NCBI GenBank assembly: GCA_963676075.2
Contig: CAXXNZ010000013.1
Location: forward strand, 310,001-374,000
Direction: 5' to 3'
Length of the DNA stretch: 64,000 bases
Source: JAHJQZ01 sp963676075
GTDB taxonomy: Bacteria; Pseudomonadota; Alphaproteobacteria; Rhizobiales; Devosiaceae
In this document: one piece after another, positions 53,059 through 62,015 of the stretch
Layout: every line of letters begins with the position of its first letter
Position numbering within the stretch: position 1 is the first letter of the stretch
Made by a program: the position numbers and the translations under genes
The notes under the pieces: model-generated
What the model saw: only the letters and a program-made list of their open reading frames with translations
Databases searched by the model: none
What the model was told of the DNA's origin: nothing

Positions 53059-53888
53059 GGTTCGTCGAAAGCCGGAAAACCTTCATCATCACCTATGCCG
53101 TGCTCGGCATTCTTCTGGTGATCACGTTGCTGCCGATTGCGCTTCTGGTCATCAATTCCGTCAAGCCGCATGCCCAGATCGTGCAAAATCCGCTCGCGTG
53201 GCCTGAAGTCTATCGCTGGGACAATTTCGTCCGCGCCTGGAACGACGCCAATTTCGGGCGGACCATGCTGAACTCGGCTCTGCTTGCCGCAACCACCATC
53301 GTTCTGGTGTGCACAACCGGTTCGCTGACCGCCTATGTGCTGGCGCGGCGCAAGGTCAAGAGCTGGAAGGTCATCACCTTCTATCTGCTCGGCACCACCA
53401 CCGCACCGATTCAGCTCTTCCTGTTTCCGCTTTATTTTGGTTTCGCCAAGCTCGGACTGATCAACAACATATTTGCGGTTTCCCTGGTCTATACCGCCGT
53501 TTACTCACCGTTCGCCATCATGCTCCTGAGGACCTACTTCCTCGCTGTTCCTCGCGAACTGGAGGAAGCGGCATTGATCGACGGCGCGACGCATTGGCAG
53601 GTTTTTTCCAAGGTGATGCTGCCGATCGTTTCGCCCGGAATCCTGACCGTGGCTCTCATCATCGGCCTGTATTCCTGGAACGAGTTCCTGATCGCCACGA
53701 CCTTCCTGCAGCGCGCCGACAATCACACCGCAGTCGTGTCGTTCTTCCTTTTGTCCGGCCAGTACTCGTCCGACTGGGGTGAGATCATGGCCGCCGCGCT
53801 CATCGTTGTCCTGCCTATCGTCATCCTCTTCGTTCTCCTGCAGCGCCGCTTCATTGAAGGTATGGCCGGGGGATCGGTGAAGGGATGA
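53055..53888 (+). CDS. ABC sugar permease, MalG type
   Basis: The second permease has 277 residues with six hydrophobic helices. Its EAA loop reads ELEEAALIDGATHWQVFSKVMLPIVSPG near residue 168. The C-terminus FIEGMAGGSVKG is the typical MalG end. It overlaps the permease before it and the glycohydrolase after it by ATGA each time, so the three are translated as a coupled unit. Confidence 0.94.
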   Translation: MRFVESRKTFIITYAVLGILLVITLLPIALLVINSVKPHAQIVQNPLAWPEVYRWDNFVRAWNDANFGRTMLNSALLAATTIVLVCTTGSLTAYVLARRKVKSWKVITFYLLGTTTAPIQLFLFPLYFGFAKLGLINNIFAVSLVYTAVYSPFAIMLLRTYFLAVPRELEEAALIDGATHWQVFSKVMLPIVSPGILTVALIIGLYSWNEFLIATTFLQRADNHTAVVSFFLLSGQYSSDWGEIMAAALIVVLPIVILFVLLQRRFIEGMAGGSVKG

Positions 53889-56023
53889 CAAGAGACGATA
53901 AACTGGAGACCATAGTGCCTATTCCAAACGACTATCTGGAACGAGTTTATGCCGGCGTTCTTGGCAAGCTGATCGGCGTTTATCTCGGGCGCCCGTTTGA
54001 GGGCTGGACCTACCAGCGCATCATGAACGAGCTCGGTCCGATCGAATATTATGTCCATGATCGGCTCGGCGATCCGCTCGTGGTCACCGACGACGATGTC
54101 GCTGGCACCTTCACCTTCGTGCGGGCGCTTGAGGATTATGGCGTCTCGCCCGATCTTGCGGCCAAAGATATCGGCAAGGCTTGGCTCAACTATATCGTTG
54201 AGGAGCGATCGATCCTGTGGTGGGGCGGACGAGGCAACTCGACCGAACACACCGCCTGGCTCAACCTCACAAAGGGTATTCCGGCGCCGGAGTCCGGCTC
54301 GATCGCGACCAATGGTCAAGGCATTGCCGAGCAGATCGGCGCCCAGATATTCATCGACGGCTGGGCAATGGTTGCGCCCGGCCAGCCCAAGCTCGCCGCG
54401 AAGCTGGCCGAGCAGGCCGGCAAGGTCAGTCACGACGGCGAGTCCGTACATGCAGCCATGCTCTGGGCAGCCATGGAGGCTGAAGCTTTTTTGTCCGCCG
54501 ATATCGACCACCTGCTCGATACCGGACTTTCGGTCATTCCTGCCGACAGCGCCATCGCCCGCCTGATCGGCGACATCCGCACCTGGCATCGTCAGAACCC
54601 TGACTGGCGTGTCACGCGACAGCTGATCCAGGACAATTACGGCTACGACCGGTATCCGGGGAATTGTCACGTCATGCCGAACCACGCCCTGATGGTCATG
54701 GCGGTTCTCTATGCCCCGGACGACTTCCAGAGGGCGCAGATGATCGTCAACACGTCGGGCTGGGACACCGATTGCAATGCCGGCAATGTCGGTTGCCTCG
54801 TCGGCCTCATGCTCGGGCTCGACGGGCTCAATGCCGGCCCCGACTGGCGCGAACCGCTGGCCGATCGACTGCTGATCTCCTCGGCCGATGGTGGGTCGTC
54901 CATAAACGACGCGGTGCGCGTCGCCCACTATCTCGCCAATCTCGGCCTGCAGTTGGCCGGTCGCGACCCGATTGCGTCACCCAAGGACGGCGCTCGCTTC
55001 CACTTCTCACTGCCAGGGAGCCGTCAGGGCTTTCGCCTGCAGGAAGGGTTCGCGGCCAATGCTTCCTCCCGCATCGGCAACGAACCCTTCGAAGGCGGGC
55101 GCGCCCTGGCTGTTGCCTATGACGCCCTCGGGCCGGGGATGTACACGGCGGCAATGACGTCGACCTTCTCGCCTCCGGACGTTGTGCGGATGCGCACCTA
55201 CGAGCTTATGGCGACGCCGCTCGTCTATCCCGGCCAGACCGTTCGTGCCCGAGTTTTCGCGCCAAAGGAAAATGCTGGCGCCGTGTCCGCTTCGATCCGC
55301 ATGCGCAGCTACAATGGCCGCAATCAACTCACCGACGGCGACGGGCCGGCAACCGAGCTCATGCCCGGCGACAGCGCCATCCTCGAATGGACTTTGCCCG
55401 AGGTTGACGGCCAGCCCATCGCCGAGATCGGCGTTGTCCTCAAGGCGTCCGGTCGCAAGGCTTCGGGAAAGCTCGTCATTGATTACCTCCGTTGGGATGG
55501 CGCGCCGTCGCTGACCTTGCACCGGCCAGCCGACAGCGGCGATTTCTGGCGGCGGGCATGGGTCAACGGGGTGAGCTTTTTCTCCAAGCACTTCCCCTCA
55601 AGCTTCAGGATTTCGCAATCCGAGGGCGAAGGGATTGTCGCCCATGGCACGCGTGAGTGGACCGACTACACCATCGATACCGCGCTAGTCGTGCATCATG
55701 CACAGCATGCCGGCCTCGCCCTGCGTGTGCAGGGCCTGAAACGCTATTACGCCATAAGGATCACCCGTGGAAACCGGCTTGAAATCGTTCGTCACCGCGA
55801 CGGTGAAACCACCGTGCTGGCGGCAGCCGATTTCCCCTTTGTGCTGGATGAGCGCATTCCGTTCGGGGTGACCATAAAGGGCGCAAGGATTGATGTGACG
55901 GTCGGAGCAGTCTCGCTTCAAGCCCTTGACGACACTGCCGAAGCACTCAGGGACGGCGGGTTCGGCCTCATCATCAACGAAGGAGCGCTCTCTTGTGATT
56001 CCATCACGGTCTCGCCTGGATGA
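53885..56023 (+). CDS. ADP-ribosylglycohydrolase-family protein with an extra C-terminal half
   Basis: The product has 712 residues and no signal peptide. Residues 18-360 are an ADP-ribosylglycohydrolase (ARH) domain: RVYAGVLGKLIGVYLGRPFEGWT, TDDDVAGTFTFVRALEDYG with the metal-binding Asp run, and INTSGWDTDCNAGNVGCLVG-like sequence (here VNTSGWDTDCNAGNVGC). Residues 430-712 are not ARH: they read as beta-rich modules resembling carbohydrate-binding or concanavalin-like domains. ATGA overlap with the permease and a ribokinase downstream suggest it releases ribose from an imported ribosyl compound. The substrate is inferred. Confidence 0.85.
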   Translation: MTRDDKLETIVPIPNDYLERVYAGVLGKLIGVYLGRPFEGWTYQRIMNELGPIEYYVHDRLGDPLVVTDDDVAGTFTFVRALEDYGVSPDLAAKDIGKAWLNYIVEERSILWWGGRGNSTEHTAWLNLTKGIPAPESGSIATNGQGIAEQIGAQIFIDGWAMVAPGQPKLAAKLAEQAGKVSHDGESVHAAMLWAAMEAEAFLSADIDHLLDTGLSVIPADSAIARLIGDIRTWHRQNPDWRVTRQLIQDNYGYDRYPGNCHVMPNHALMVMAVLYAPDDFQRAQMIVNTSGWDTDCNAGNVGCLVGLMLGLDGLNAGPDWREPLADRLLISSADGGSSINDAVRVAHYLANLGLQLAGRDPIASPKDGARFHFSLPGSRQGFRLQEGFAANASSRIGNEPFEGGRALAVAYDALGPGMYTAAMTSTFSPPDVVRMRTYELMATPLVYPGQTVRARVFAPKENAGAVSASIRMRSYNGRNQLTDGDGPATELMPGDSAILEWTLPEVDGQPIAEIGVVLKASGRKASGKLVIDYLRWDGAPSLTLHRPADSGDFWRRAWVNGVSFFSKHFPSSFRISQSEGEGIVAHGTREWTDYTIDTALVVHHAQHAGLALRVQGLKRYYAIRITRGNRLEIVRHRDGETTVLAAADFPFVLDERIPFGVTIKGARIDVTVGAVSLQALDDTAEALRDGGFGLIINEGALSCDSITVSPG

Positions 56024-56092
56024 GACGGCGCAGGCTGGTTCGGATAAACCCTCGGCCGGACTGCGGTGAAGGTCGCCTTGAAGGAATAGATC

Positions 56093-56198
56093 CTAGAGCA
56101 TTTCCAGGTGAAGCGGAAACCGGTTCACCGTCCGGAAATGCGACAAAACAAAGACATCGGGCTTTTCGGTGTTTCCAGGAAACACTGAAAAGCTCTAG
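56093..56198. repeat. Dispersed palindromic repeat, intact copy B
   Basis: Ends CTAGAGC and GCTCTAG enclose two hairpins: GCATTTCC/GGAAATGC, and GCTTTTCGGTGTTTCC against its near-perfect complement. The same CGACAAAACAAAG block lies between. It ends 3 bases before the GGAGGAGGG ribosome site of the ATPase gene, inside the operon. Confidence 0.9.
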
Positions 56199-56213
56199 TT
56201 GGAGGAGGGCATA

Positions 56214-57266
56214 ATGGCTCCTGTCTCAATCAAAGGGGTAAGGAAGGATTTCGGTCACCTTACCATCATGAAGGATGTCTCGATCGACATCGAGGACGGC
56301 GAGTTTGTTGTGCTCGTCGGTCCGTCCGGCTGCGGCAAGTCCACGCTTTTGAGAATGATCGCCGGTTTGGAGGAAATTACCGACGGGACCATCTCGATTG
56401 ACGGCAAGGTGGTCAATGATCTGCCGCCCAAGCAGCGTGACATCTCCATGGTGTTCCAGAACTATGCGCTCTATCCGCACATGACGGTGGCAGAGAACAT
56501 GGCTTTCTCGCTGACCCTCGCCAAAGCCTCGAAGCAGGAAAAGCAGAAGAAAGTCGCGGAGGCCGCCGAAATCCTCGGTCTGACCGACCTCCTGGATCGC
56601 CATCCGCGGCAGTTATCGGGCGGACAACGCCAACGCGTTGCCATGGGACGATCCATCGTGCGCGATCCCAAGGTCTTTCTGTTCGACGAGCCGCTCTCCA
56701 ATCTCGATGCCAAACTGCGGGTTGCCATGCGTGCCGAGATCAAGGCTTTGCACCGGCGGCTCGAAACGACCATCGTCTACGTCACCCACGACCAGATCGA
56801 GGCGATGACCATGGCCGACAAAATCGTGGTCCTCCAGGGCGGACGCATCGAACAGACCGGCACTCCGCTCGAGCTCTATGACACGCCGGCCAACAGCTTC
56901 GTTGCCCAGTTCATCGGATCGCCCTCGATGAATCTCTTTGACGCCGTGGTCAAAGATGGCGCCTTGTTGCTCGAAAACGGCATGCAGAGCGGTGTCACTC
57001 CGCCTGCGGGTTTGCCGGAGGGCAGGCGCGTGCAAATCGGCAAGCGTCCCGAGGATATCGTCGCTACACCCGACGGTCTCAAGGCGATGGTGAAGGTGGT
57101 CGAGCCAACCGGATCGGAGATCTTCGCCCAGATCGAGCTCGGCGGCATAGAGGTGTCGTGTGTTTTTCGCGACCGAATTGCCATCGAGGAAGGCAAGCCT
57201 CTCGGGATCGACCTCAGTCAGGGGCCAACGCACTTTTTCGACGCCGATAGTGGTCAGCGGATCTAG
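56214..57266 (+). CDS. ABC sugar importer ATPase (UgpC/MalK type)
   Basis: The 350-residue ATPase has Walker A GPSGCGKST near residue 38, Q-loop VFQNYALYPHMTV, signature LSGGQRQRVAMGRSI, Walker B VFLFDEPLSNLD and H-loop VTHDQIEAMTMAD. Residues about 235-350 are the OB-fold regulatory domain with RPEDI. A GGAGGAGGG site precedes the ATG at 56214. It powers the two permeases encoded upstream. A repeat separates it from the glycohydrolase gene, and its TAG stop lies within another repeat. Confidence 0.95.
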   Translation: MAPVSIKGVRKDFGHLTIMKDVSIDIEDGEFVVLVGPSGCGKSTLLRMIAGLEEITDGTISIDGKVVNDLPPKQRDISMVFQNYALYPHMTVAENMAFSLTLAKASKQEKQKKVAEAAEILGLTDLLDRHPRQLSGGQRQRVAMGRSIVRDPKVFLFDEPLSNLDAKLRVAMRAEIKALHRRLETTIVYVTHDQIEAMTMADKIVVLQGGRIEQTGTPLELYDTPANSFVAQFIGSPSMNLFDAVVKDGALLLENGMQSGVTPPAGLPEGRRVQIGKRPEDIVATPDGLKAMVKVVEPTGSEIFAQIELGGIEVSCVFRDRIAIEEGKPLGIDLSQGPTHFFDADSGQRI

Positions 57267-57369
57267 AACAGGTCTGGTTCGGGTTCAATCGGTCGACCTG
57301 CTCTATGTCTTTGTTTTGTCGCGTGTCCGAACCGGAAAATCGCTGCCACTTTTCCTGGACACGCTCCAG
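57263..57369. repeat. Dispersed palindromic repeat, intact copy C (inverted)
   Basis: This is the family in reverse orientation: CTAGAACAGGTC, a GACCTGCTCT arm, CTTTGTTTTGTCG, then the GCGTGTCC/GGACACGC hairpin and a CCAG end. It supplies the ATPase stop codon and ends 18 bases before ribokinase. Confidence 0.9.
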
Positions 57370-57386
57370 CGGATGGAAAGAAAATC

Positions 57387-58298
57387 ATGGCTGACGGATG
57401 CGTCGCGATCATCGGCTCGCTTAATGTCGATCTGGTGACTCGCGCCAATCGGCTGCCCGGCCCCGGCGAAACCGTCGTGGGTGAGGACTTCGAAACGGTA
57501 CCCGGTGGCAAAGGCGCAAACCAGGCCTTGGCCGCCGCGCGTGGCGGTGCACGAACCTTGATGTTCGGAGCGGTCGGCAGTGACCACTACGCGCGGATCG
57601 CCACCGAACTGCTTGGCCAGGCTGGCGTAGACCTGTCCGGGATTCGCAGCGTCGATGGTCCGACCGGTATTGCGCAGATCGCGGTCGATCAGCATGGCGA
57701 GAATACGATCATCGTGGTGGCTGGCGCCAATGGGCAGGTGCAGCCGGAAGATGCCGCCGCGGCGGTGGCCGGCTTGAGCGCGCGCGATGTTGTTTTGATG
57801 CAGATGGAAATCCCCGCCGCGGTAAATCGCGAAGCGATGGTTAGGGCGCGCGAGGCCGGCATTGCGACCGTGTTCAATACGGCGCCCTATACTGACGAGG
57901 TCCCTGCGCTGGCCGCGCTGGCGGATTTCGTCATCTGCAATGAAACCGAATTCGATCTGCTCGCTGCCGCTCAGGGACTGTCCGGCAATCGTGAAGCCTC
58001 GGCGCAGGAGATGGCGCGCAAGAACGGGCAGATGATCCTCGTCACGCTCGGCCGCGCCGGCGCCTTCACGGCTTCGGGCGAAGAGACCATTTCAGTTCCA
58101 ACGCTCAGCGTTGATTCGGTTGATTCGGTTGGTGCAGGCGATACCTTCTGCGGCTACCTTGCTGCAGGGCTTGCTGCGGGGCTGGATGTTGCGAGGGCAT
58201 CTCGCAGAGCCTGTGTCGCAGCTGCACTGGCATGCACAGCACCTGGGGCTCAAACAGGCATTCCGAAGCATTCGGCAGTCGATGCTGCAATGTGCTGA
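57387..58298 (+). CDS. rbsK: Ribokinase
   Basis: Ribokinase phosphorylates ribose to ribose 5-phosphate. It has 303 residues. GSLNVDLVTRANRLPGPGETV with GGKGANQALAAARGG forms the N-terminal signature, and DSVDSVGAGDTFCGYLAAGL the second, with catalytic Asp in GAGD. It ends the operon with the ABC importer and the ARH-family protein, giving uptake, hydrolysis and phosphorylation in order. Confidence 0.92.
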   Translation: MADGCVAIIGSLNVDLVTRANRLPGPGETVVGEDFETVPGGKGANQALAAARGGARTLMFGAVGSDHYARIATELLGQAGVDLSGIRSVDGPTGIAQIAVDQHGENTIIVVAGANGQVQPEDAAAAVAGLSARDVVLMQMEIPAAVNREAMVRAREAGIATVFNTAPYTDEVPALAALADFVICNETEFDLLAAAQGLSGNREASAQEMARKNGQMILVTLGRAGAFTASGEETISVPTLSVDSVDSVGAGDTFCGYLAAGLAAGLDVARASRRACVAAALACTAPGAQTGIPKHSAVDAAMC

Positions 58299-58743
58299 GA
58301 TAACTTGCACTTTGTCTGACATACTGAGCTATCAAGACTCTGATGAACCGATCGCAGGTCGGGTCCGACATGCCTGCAGACACTTGCGAGACACTTTCAC
58401 GACAGATTGGTTGTCAGGAATTCGTGTTCGGCTGAAAAAGGCAGACAGCCCGCTTTCGGCCCCCTAGAAGACGGTCGAGATAGCCCAACTTGCGTTGCGG
58501 AACCCGGTAGACACCGGCAATTAAGGTCATTTTTGGCATTGGCGACAACTATAGGCCCTTGGCTGTGACCGCATAAACACAGTAGGCGCTTGAAGGCGTG
58601 GTGTTTGACGACTTTCAATCACCTGCCGTTTCCAGAAGATGTTTCAACTTTTTTTCGAAGCTAAATGTTTCCGTAGAATAATTAGAACGATGGACAATGG
58701 GGAAAATAAAATTAACTTATAGTATTTCATCGAAAAGCCGTTT
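58299..58743. other. Intergenic region between rbsK and the GntR gene
   Basis: The two genes converge here. Short frames exist on both strands without ribosome sites or recognised domains. Bases 58620-58740 are AT-rich. I see no clear terminator. Confidence 0.5.
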
Positions 58744-59445
58744 TTAATCTATCTTGCCGCCAAGCGCCAATATAAGCGAATTCTCTATGTGTTGTTCAAG
58801 AGCCATTCTTGCGTCGTCTGCATTGCGATCGCGCATTGGAATAAGGAAATTCAGGTGCTCCTTTATGACGCGCTCAGCATTGAACGGAGTAACACGCAAA
58901 CGAACCTGAACAGCCATTCGGATTTTGATTGAATTGACGCGATAAATATTAGAAATGATATCGTTGTTCATCGCTCCAATCAGTGAGTTATGAACATCCC
59001 AATCTAGCTCCTGAAACTCATCCGCCTGCTGCTGTGTCTGTTCCGCCGCGCTTTTGCGCGCCTGTTCATGCTGTGTAATCCATGCAGAAAGAGTGCCAAG
59101 GGTCAGGTTCTGGATGGCAGCGTCGACGGCACTCATTTCTAGAACCTTGCGGAGCTCATAGGCTTCCCGCACGAATCTGACGTCTATGCTTGGCACCATC
59201 AACCCGCGCTTGGGCAGTGCAATCAGCAATCCCTCGGTTTGAAGGCGGGAAATGGCCTCGCGGATTGATCCAAGCGTGGTGTCGGTCAGTAGGACGAGCT
59301 CACGCTGTGAAACAAGCTGGCCGGGCCTTAGTCCGCCAGAATTCAGCAATGCCTCGATCCGTGCGTAAGCCGTGTCCTTCATCATCTCGGCAGGCGCCGC
59401 ATTGGACCTAGTATCATCCGGATCAAGGCCAGGTTTTTCGGCCAT
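58744..59445 (-). CDS. GntR-family (FCD) transcriptional regulator
   Basis: This 233-residue regulator has the winged helix at residues 25-80, with GQLVSQRELVLLTDTTLGSIREAISRLQTEGLLIALPKRGLMV; the core is GSIREAISRLQTEGLL. The rest is an all-helical FCD domain with EAYELRKVLEMSAVDAA and the later HNSLIGA and EHLNFLIPM segments. AAGGGGAG precedes the ATG. It is divergent from the TRAP receptor operon and near-identical inverted operator-like sites lie near each start. Confidence 0.93.
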   Translation of the reverse strand: MAEKPGLDPDDTRSNAAPAEMMKDTAYARIEALLNSGGLRPGQLVSQRELVLLTDTTLGSIREAISRLQTEGLLIALPKRGLMVPSIDVRFVREAYELRKVLEMSAVDAAIQNLTLGTLSAWITQHEQARKSAAEQTQQQADEFQELDWDVHNSLIGAMNNDIISNIYRVNSIKIRMAVQVRLRVTPFNAERVIKEHLNFLIPMRDRNADDARMALEQHIENSLILALGGKID

Positions 59446-59504
59446 TCAGCTCCCCTTCTGCGGCTTCACGCCGTCACGCATATCGCCGTCCAGACAAAAA
59501 TAAG

Positions 59505-59517
59505 TAACATGTCAGTC
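59505..59517 (+). promoter_or_regulatory. Putative GntR operator, copy 1
   Basis: TAACATGTCAGTC, whose core ACATGT is palindromic, lies 60 bases upstream of the GntR start. The exact reverse complement is at 59802-59814. Confidence 0.55.
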
Positions 59518-59801
59518 GCATGCTAACAAGGAAACAATGCAAATATACCGTGGTTTCGGATCCGCATGCGGCACAAAAGCATTGCCCAAGCGCGAGTGTG
59601 CGGAAGTGGGGTATTTTGCTGATCCTGGTGGACATGGATGTGCTTTCGACGGCGGCCCGCGATTGAGCGCGGAAATAAGCACAGTAAAATTAGCGGTTAA
59701 CAGGAATGCCGAGGAGACCGCGCTCTCTGGATCCATCCGGAAGGGCGGCAGCAAATAAGCGCCCAAATGACGCAGGGCGCACTAATTGCGCTATGAGTGT
59801 T

Positions 59802-59814
59802 GACTGACATGTTA
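59802..59814 (-). promoter_or_regulatory. Putative GntR operator, copy 2
   Basis: GACTGACATGTTA is the exact inverted copy of the site at 59505, about 215 bases before the TRAP receptor gene. Two such sites could permit DNA looping. Confidence 0.55.
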
Positions 59815-60028
59815 GCTGAAGGTAAGGCTTGAACATCTGCTTACGTACCTTGAGATAAACGCAAGTTCGGTGTCATCGCACGTCTCGATGAGAGGTCGCA
59901 GAAAGATCTCACGCAGACGCGTGTGGCGATAGGTGCAGATGATCAGATTAAGGGTGGGGCAGGGCTTCGCTCCATGGTCGGCAAATATAGGTGTGAAAGA
60001 CACCGTCGAATGAAATGAGGAGGTTTTC

Positions 60029-61045
60029 GTGAAGAAGTTTATGATGGCAGCAACAGGTGGCGCCCTGGTTGCATTGATGCAGATCTCGGCTGTGCATGCG
60101 GCCGACTACAAGATGACGCTGGCGATGCAGCTCTCCGATCCGACCAATCCGATCTTTCAGGCTTTCGAATATATTGAGGATCAGATCAACGAGCGCAGCG
60201 ATGGCCGCATCGAGGCGACATTGTTCGGCGGCGGTGCTCTGGGCGGCGACCGGGAAGTGGCCGAAAGCATTGCACTCGGCGACGTGCAGTTGACAACCAC
60301 AAGCACGTCTCCTCTGGTGCCTTTCGTCAAGGAACTTGCGGTTTTCGACATTCCTTACGTGTTCCCCGATGATACCACGAAGCTCGAAAAAGTGCTGCTG
60401 GACAGCGCCTTTTCCGAGAGCCTTCAGAAATACGTGCAGCCTGCCGGATTCCGTCTGGCGGGATTCTTCAATTCGGGCTTCCGGCAGTTGACGACGTCCG
60501 GAACGCCGGTTCACACCGTCGCAGATATTGAGAAGGCCAAGCTCAGGATCCGGGTTCAGGAAAATCCCTTCCACATCAAGCTGTGGAACCTGCTTGGCGC
60601 CGCGCCGACACCAATCGCCTATACCGAGCTTTACGGCGCGCTTCAGCAGGGCGTGGTTGATGGACAGGAAAATCCCTATATCAACATCCTGTCGAGCAAG
60701 TTCTACGAAGTTCAGGACTATCTGACCGTCACCAGCCACATCCTCCTGGCCAGCGCCATTATCATGGACGACGCCTGGTATCAGAGCCTGCCGGCGGATC
60801 TGCAGGCCGTTGTCGACGGCGTGATGAGCGATGCGATCGAGCAGCAGTGGACCGCTCAGAACGAAGCGATCTCGGTGCAGCGCGCAGAGCTCGCCGAGCA
60901 CATGGAGATCATTGATCTCACGCCCGAACAATTGGCGGGATTCAAGGAACGCACCGCCCCCATGGTCGACGAAATTCGCGCCAATGTCGGTGATGAGCTT
61001 GTGGACGGGCTTCTGGCGGCGATCGCCGAAACCGAAGCCAACTGA
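60029..61045 (+). CDS. TRAP transporter solute-binding protein (DctP family)
   Basis: The periplasmic receptor has 338 residues, starting with GTG after GAGGAGG. A signal peptide ends AVHAAD. DctP features are GALGGDREVAESIALGDVQL, FDIPYVFPD, IRVQENPFHIKLWNLLGAAPTPIAYTELYGALQQGVVDGQENP and the Arg of KLRIRVQ, which usually binds the ligand carboxylate; the clearest part is YTELYGALQQGVVDGQEN. No DctQ or DctM gene follows directly. The neighbouring catabolic genes suggest a sugar acid as ligand. Confidence 0.92.
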   Translation: MKKFMMAATGGALVALMQISAVHAADYKMTLAMQLSDPTNPIFQAFEYIEDQINERSDGRIEATLFGGGALGGDREVAESIALGDVQLTTTSTSPLVPFVKELAVFDIPYVFPDDTTKLEKVLLDSAFSESLQKYVQPAGFRLAGFFNSGFRQLTTSGTPVHTVADIEKAKLRIRVQENPFHIKLWNLLGAAPTPIAYTELYGALQQGVVDGQENPYINILSSKFYEVQDYLTVTSHILLASAIIMDDAWYQSLPADLQAVVDGVMSDAIEQQWTAQNEAISVQRAELAEHMEIIDLTPEQLAGFKERTAPMVDEIRANVGDELVDGLLAAIAETEAN

Positions 61046-61053
61046 TCCTCCCT

Positions 61054-61090
61054 GGGGTTTTCGCGAGCACCTCTGGCTTGCGGAAACCCC
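61054..61090 (+). promoter_or_regulatory. Long intercistronic hairpin after the TRAP receptor gene
   Basis: GGGGTTTTCGCGAGC and GCTTGCGGAAACCCC form a 15-bp stem with two G-U pairs and a 7-base loop. There is no T run. Such hairpins often protect the receptor transcript from decay and lower expression of the genes after it. Confidence 0.65.
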
Positions 61091-61227
61091 ACCCTCCAAA
61101 GCGGAAAGCCTGTTTCCTCGCTGGGACCGCGCCTTTCCCGCGCCACGTGTCGGCCCACCAGCAGATGGGCCGGGTATCAAGGTGACGCATCGCACAAAAA
61201 TGCGATGTGGTGCCAAAGGGGATAAAA

Positions 61228-61995
61228 ATGATCAAAGAACTGTTCGATCTTGGCGGCAAGGTAGCTCTTGTCACTGGTTCCAGCCGAGGGATCGGCTTTG
61301 CCATCGCGGACGCACTCGCTGACGCTGGCGCGCAGGTAGTGATCAACTCCCGAAATCCCGAGAGCCTGGAAGCCGCACGCGCGGCACTGCTGACGAAGGG
61401 ATACACTGTTCACGCCCTGCCATTCGATGTCACCGATTCTGCGGCAGTGGCTGATGGAATCGCGCAGATCGAAAGCGAAATCGGCCCGATCGATATCGCG
61501 GTGAACAACGCCGGCATCCAGCGTCGCTCGCCATTCACGGAAATAACCGACGAACTCTGGCGCGACGTGATGGAAACAAATCTGAATGCTGTTTTTTTCG
61601 TCGGGCGTGAGGTCTCCAAGCGCATGGTGTCGCGAAAGGCCGGCAAGATTATCAATATCTGCTCGCTCGCCAGCGAAGTCGGCCGGCCGAGCATCGTTCC
61701 CTACACCACCGCCAAGGGGGCCGTCCGCATGCTCACCAAGGGCATGTGTTGCGAATTGGCCGGCCACGACATCCAAGTCAACGGCATCGGGCCGGGATAT
61801 TTCCGCACCGAACTCAATACCGACCTTTTCGAGAACAAGCAGTTCAACGATTGGGTCTGTGCACGCACACCGGCTGGACGCTGGGGCGAACTGGATGAAC
61901 TCAAGGGGGTCGCGGTTTTTCTGGCTTCCGATGCATCGAGCTACATGAATGGCCAGGTGATCTATGTCGATGGTGGCCTGCTGAGCGGCATGTAG
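61228..61995 (+). CDS. SDR oxidoreductase, gluconate 5-dehydrogenase-like
   Basis: This 255-residue SDR oxidises or reduces a sugar acid. It starts at the ATG after AAAGGGG. TGSSRGIG (residue about 16), NNAG, NICSLAS with the Ser, then YTTAKGAV as the YxxxK site are all present. The N-terminus LFDLGGKVALVTGSSRGIG and RRSPFTEITDELWRDVMETNL match gluconate 5-dehydrogenases. The kinase and hydroxyacid dehydrogenase that follow fit catabolism of a sugar acid. Substrate inferred. Confidence 0.85.
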   Translation: MIKELFDLGGKVALVTGSSRGIGFAIADALADAGAQVVINSRNPESLEAARAALLTKGYTVHALPFDVTDSAAVADGIAQIESEIGPIDIAVNNAGIQRRSPFTEITDELWRDVMETNLNAVFFVGREVSKRMVSRKAGKIINICSLASEVGRPSIVPYTTAKGAVRMLTKGMCCELAGHDIQVNGIGPGYFRTELNTDLFENKQFNDWVCARTPAGRWGELDELKGVAVFLASDASSYMNGQVIYVDGGLLSGM

Positions 61996-62015
61996 GCGAA
62001 AAAAGGCCCCCGATC

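Larger units (their letters stand above)
59446..60028. other. Divergent regulatory region between GntR gene and TRAP operon
   Basis: It holds two inverted copies of a possible GntR site (given separately). A frame of 73 codons at 59537-59758 is open but has no likeness to known proteins, so I do not call it. Bases 59880-60000 lead to the TRAP receptor gene. Confidence 0.5.

Noticed and set aside
59537..59758. Frame of 73 codons between GntR and the TRAP receptor
   Set aside because: An AAGGAA is near its ATG, but no family is recognised and it lies between two operator-like sites.
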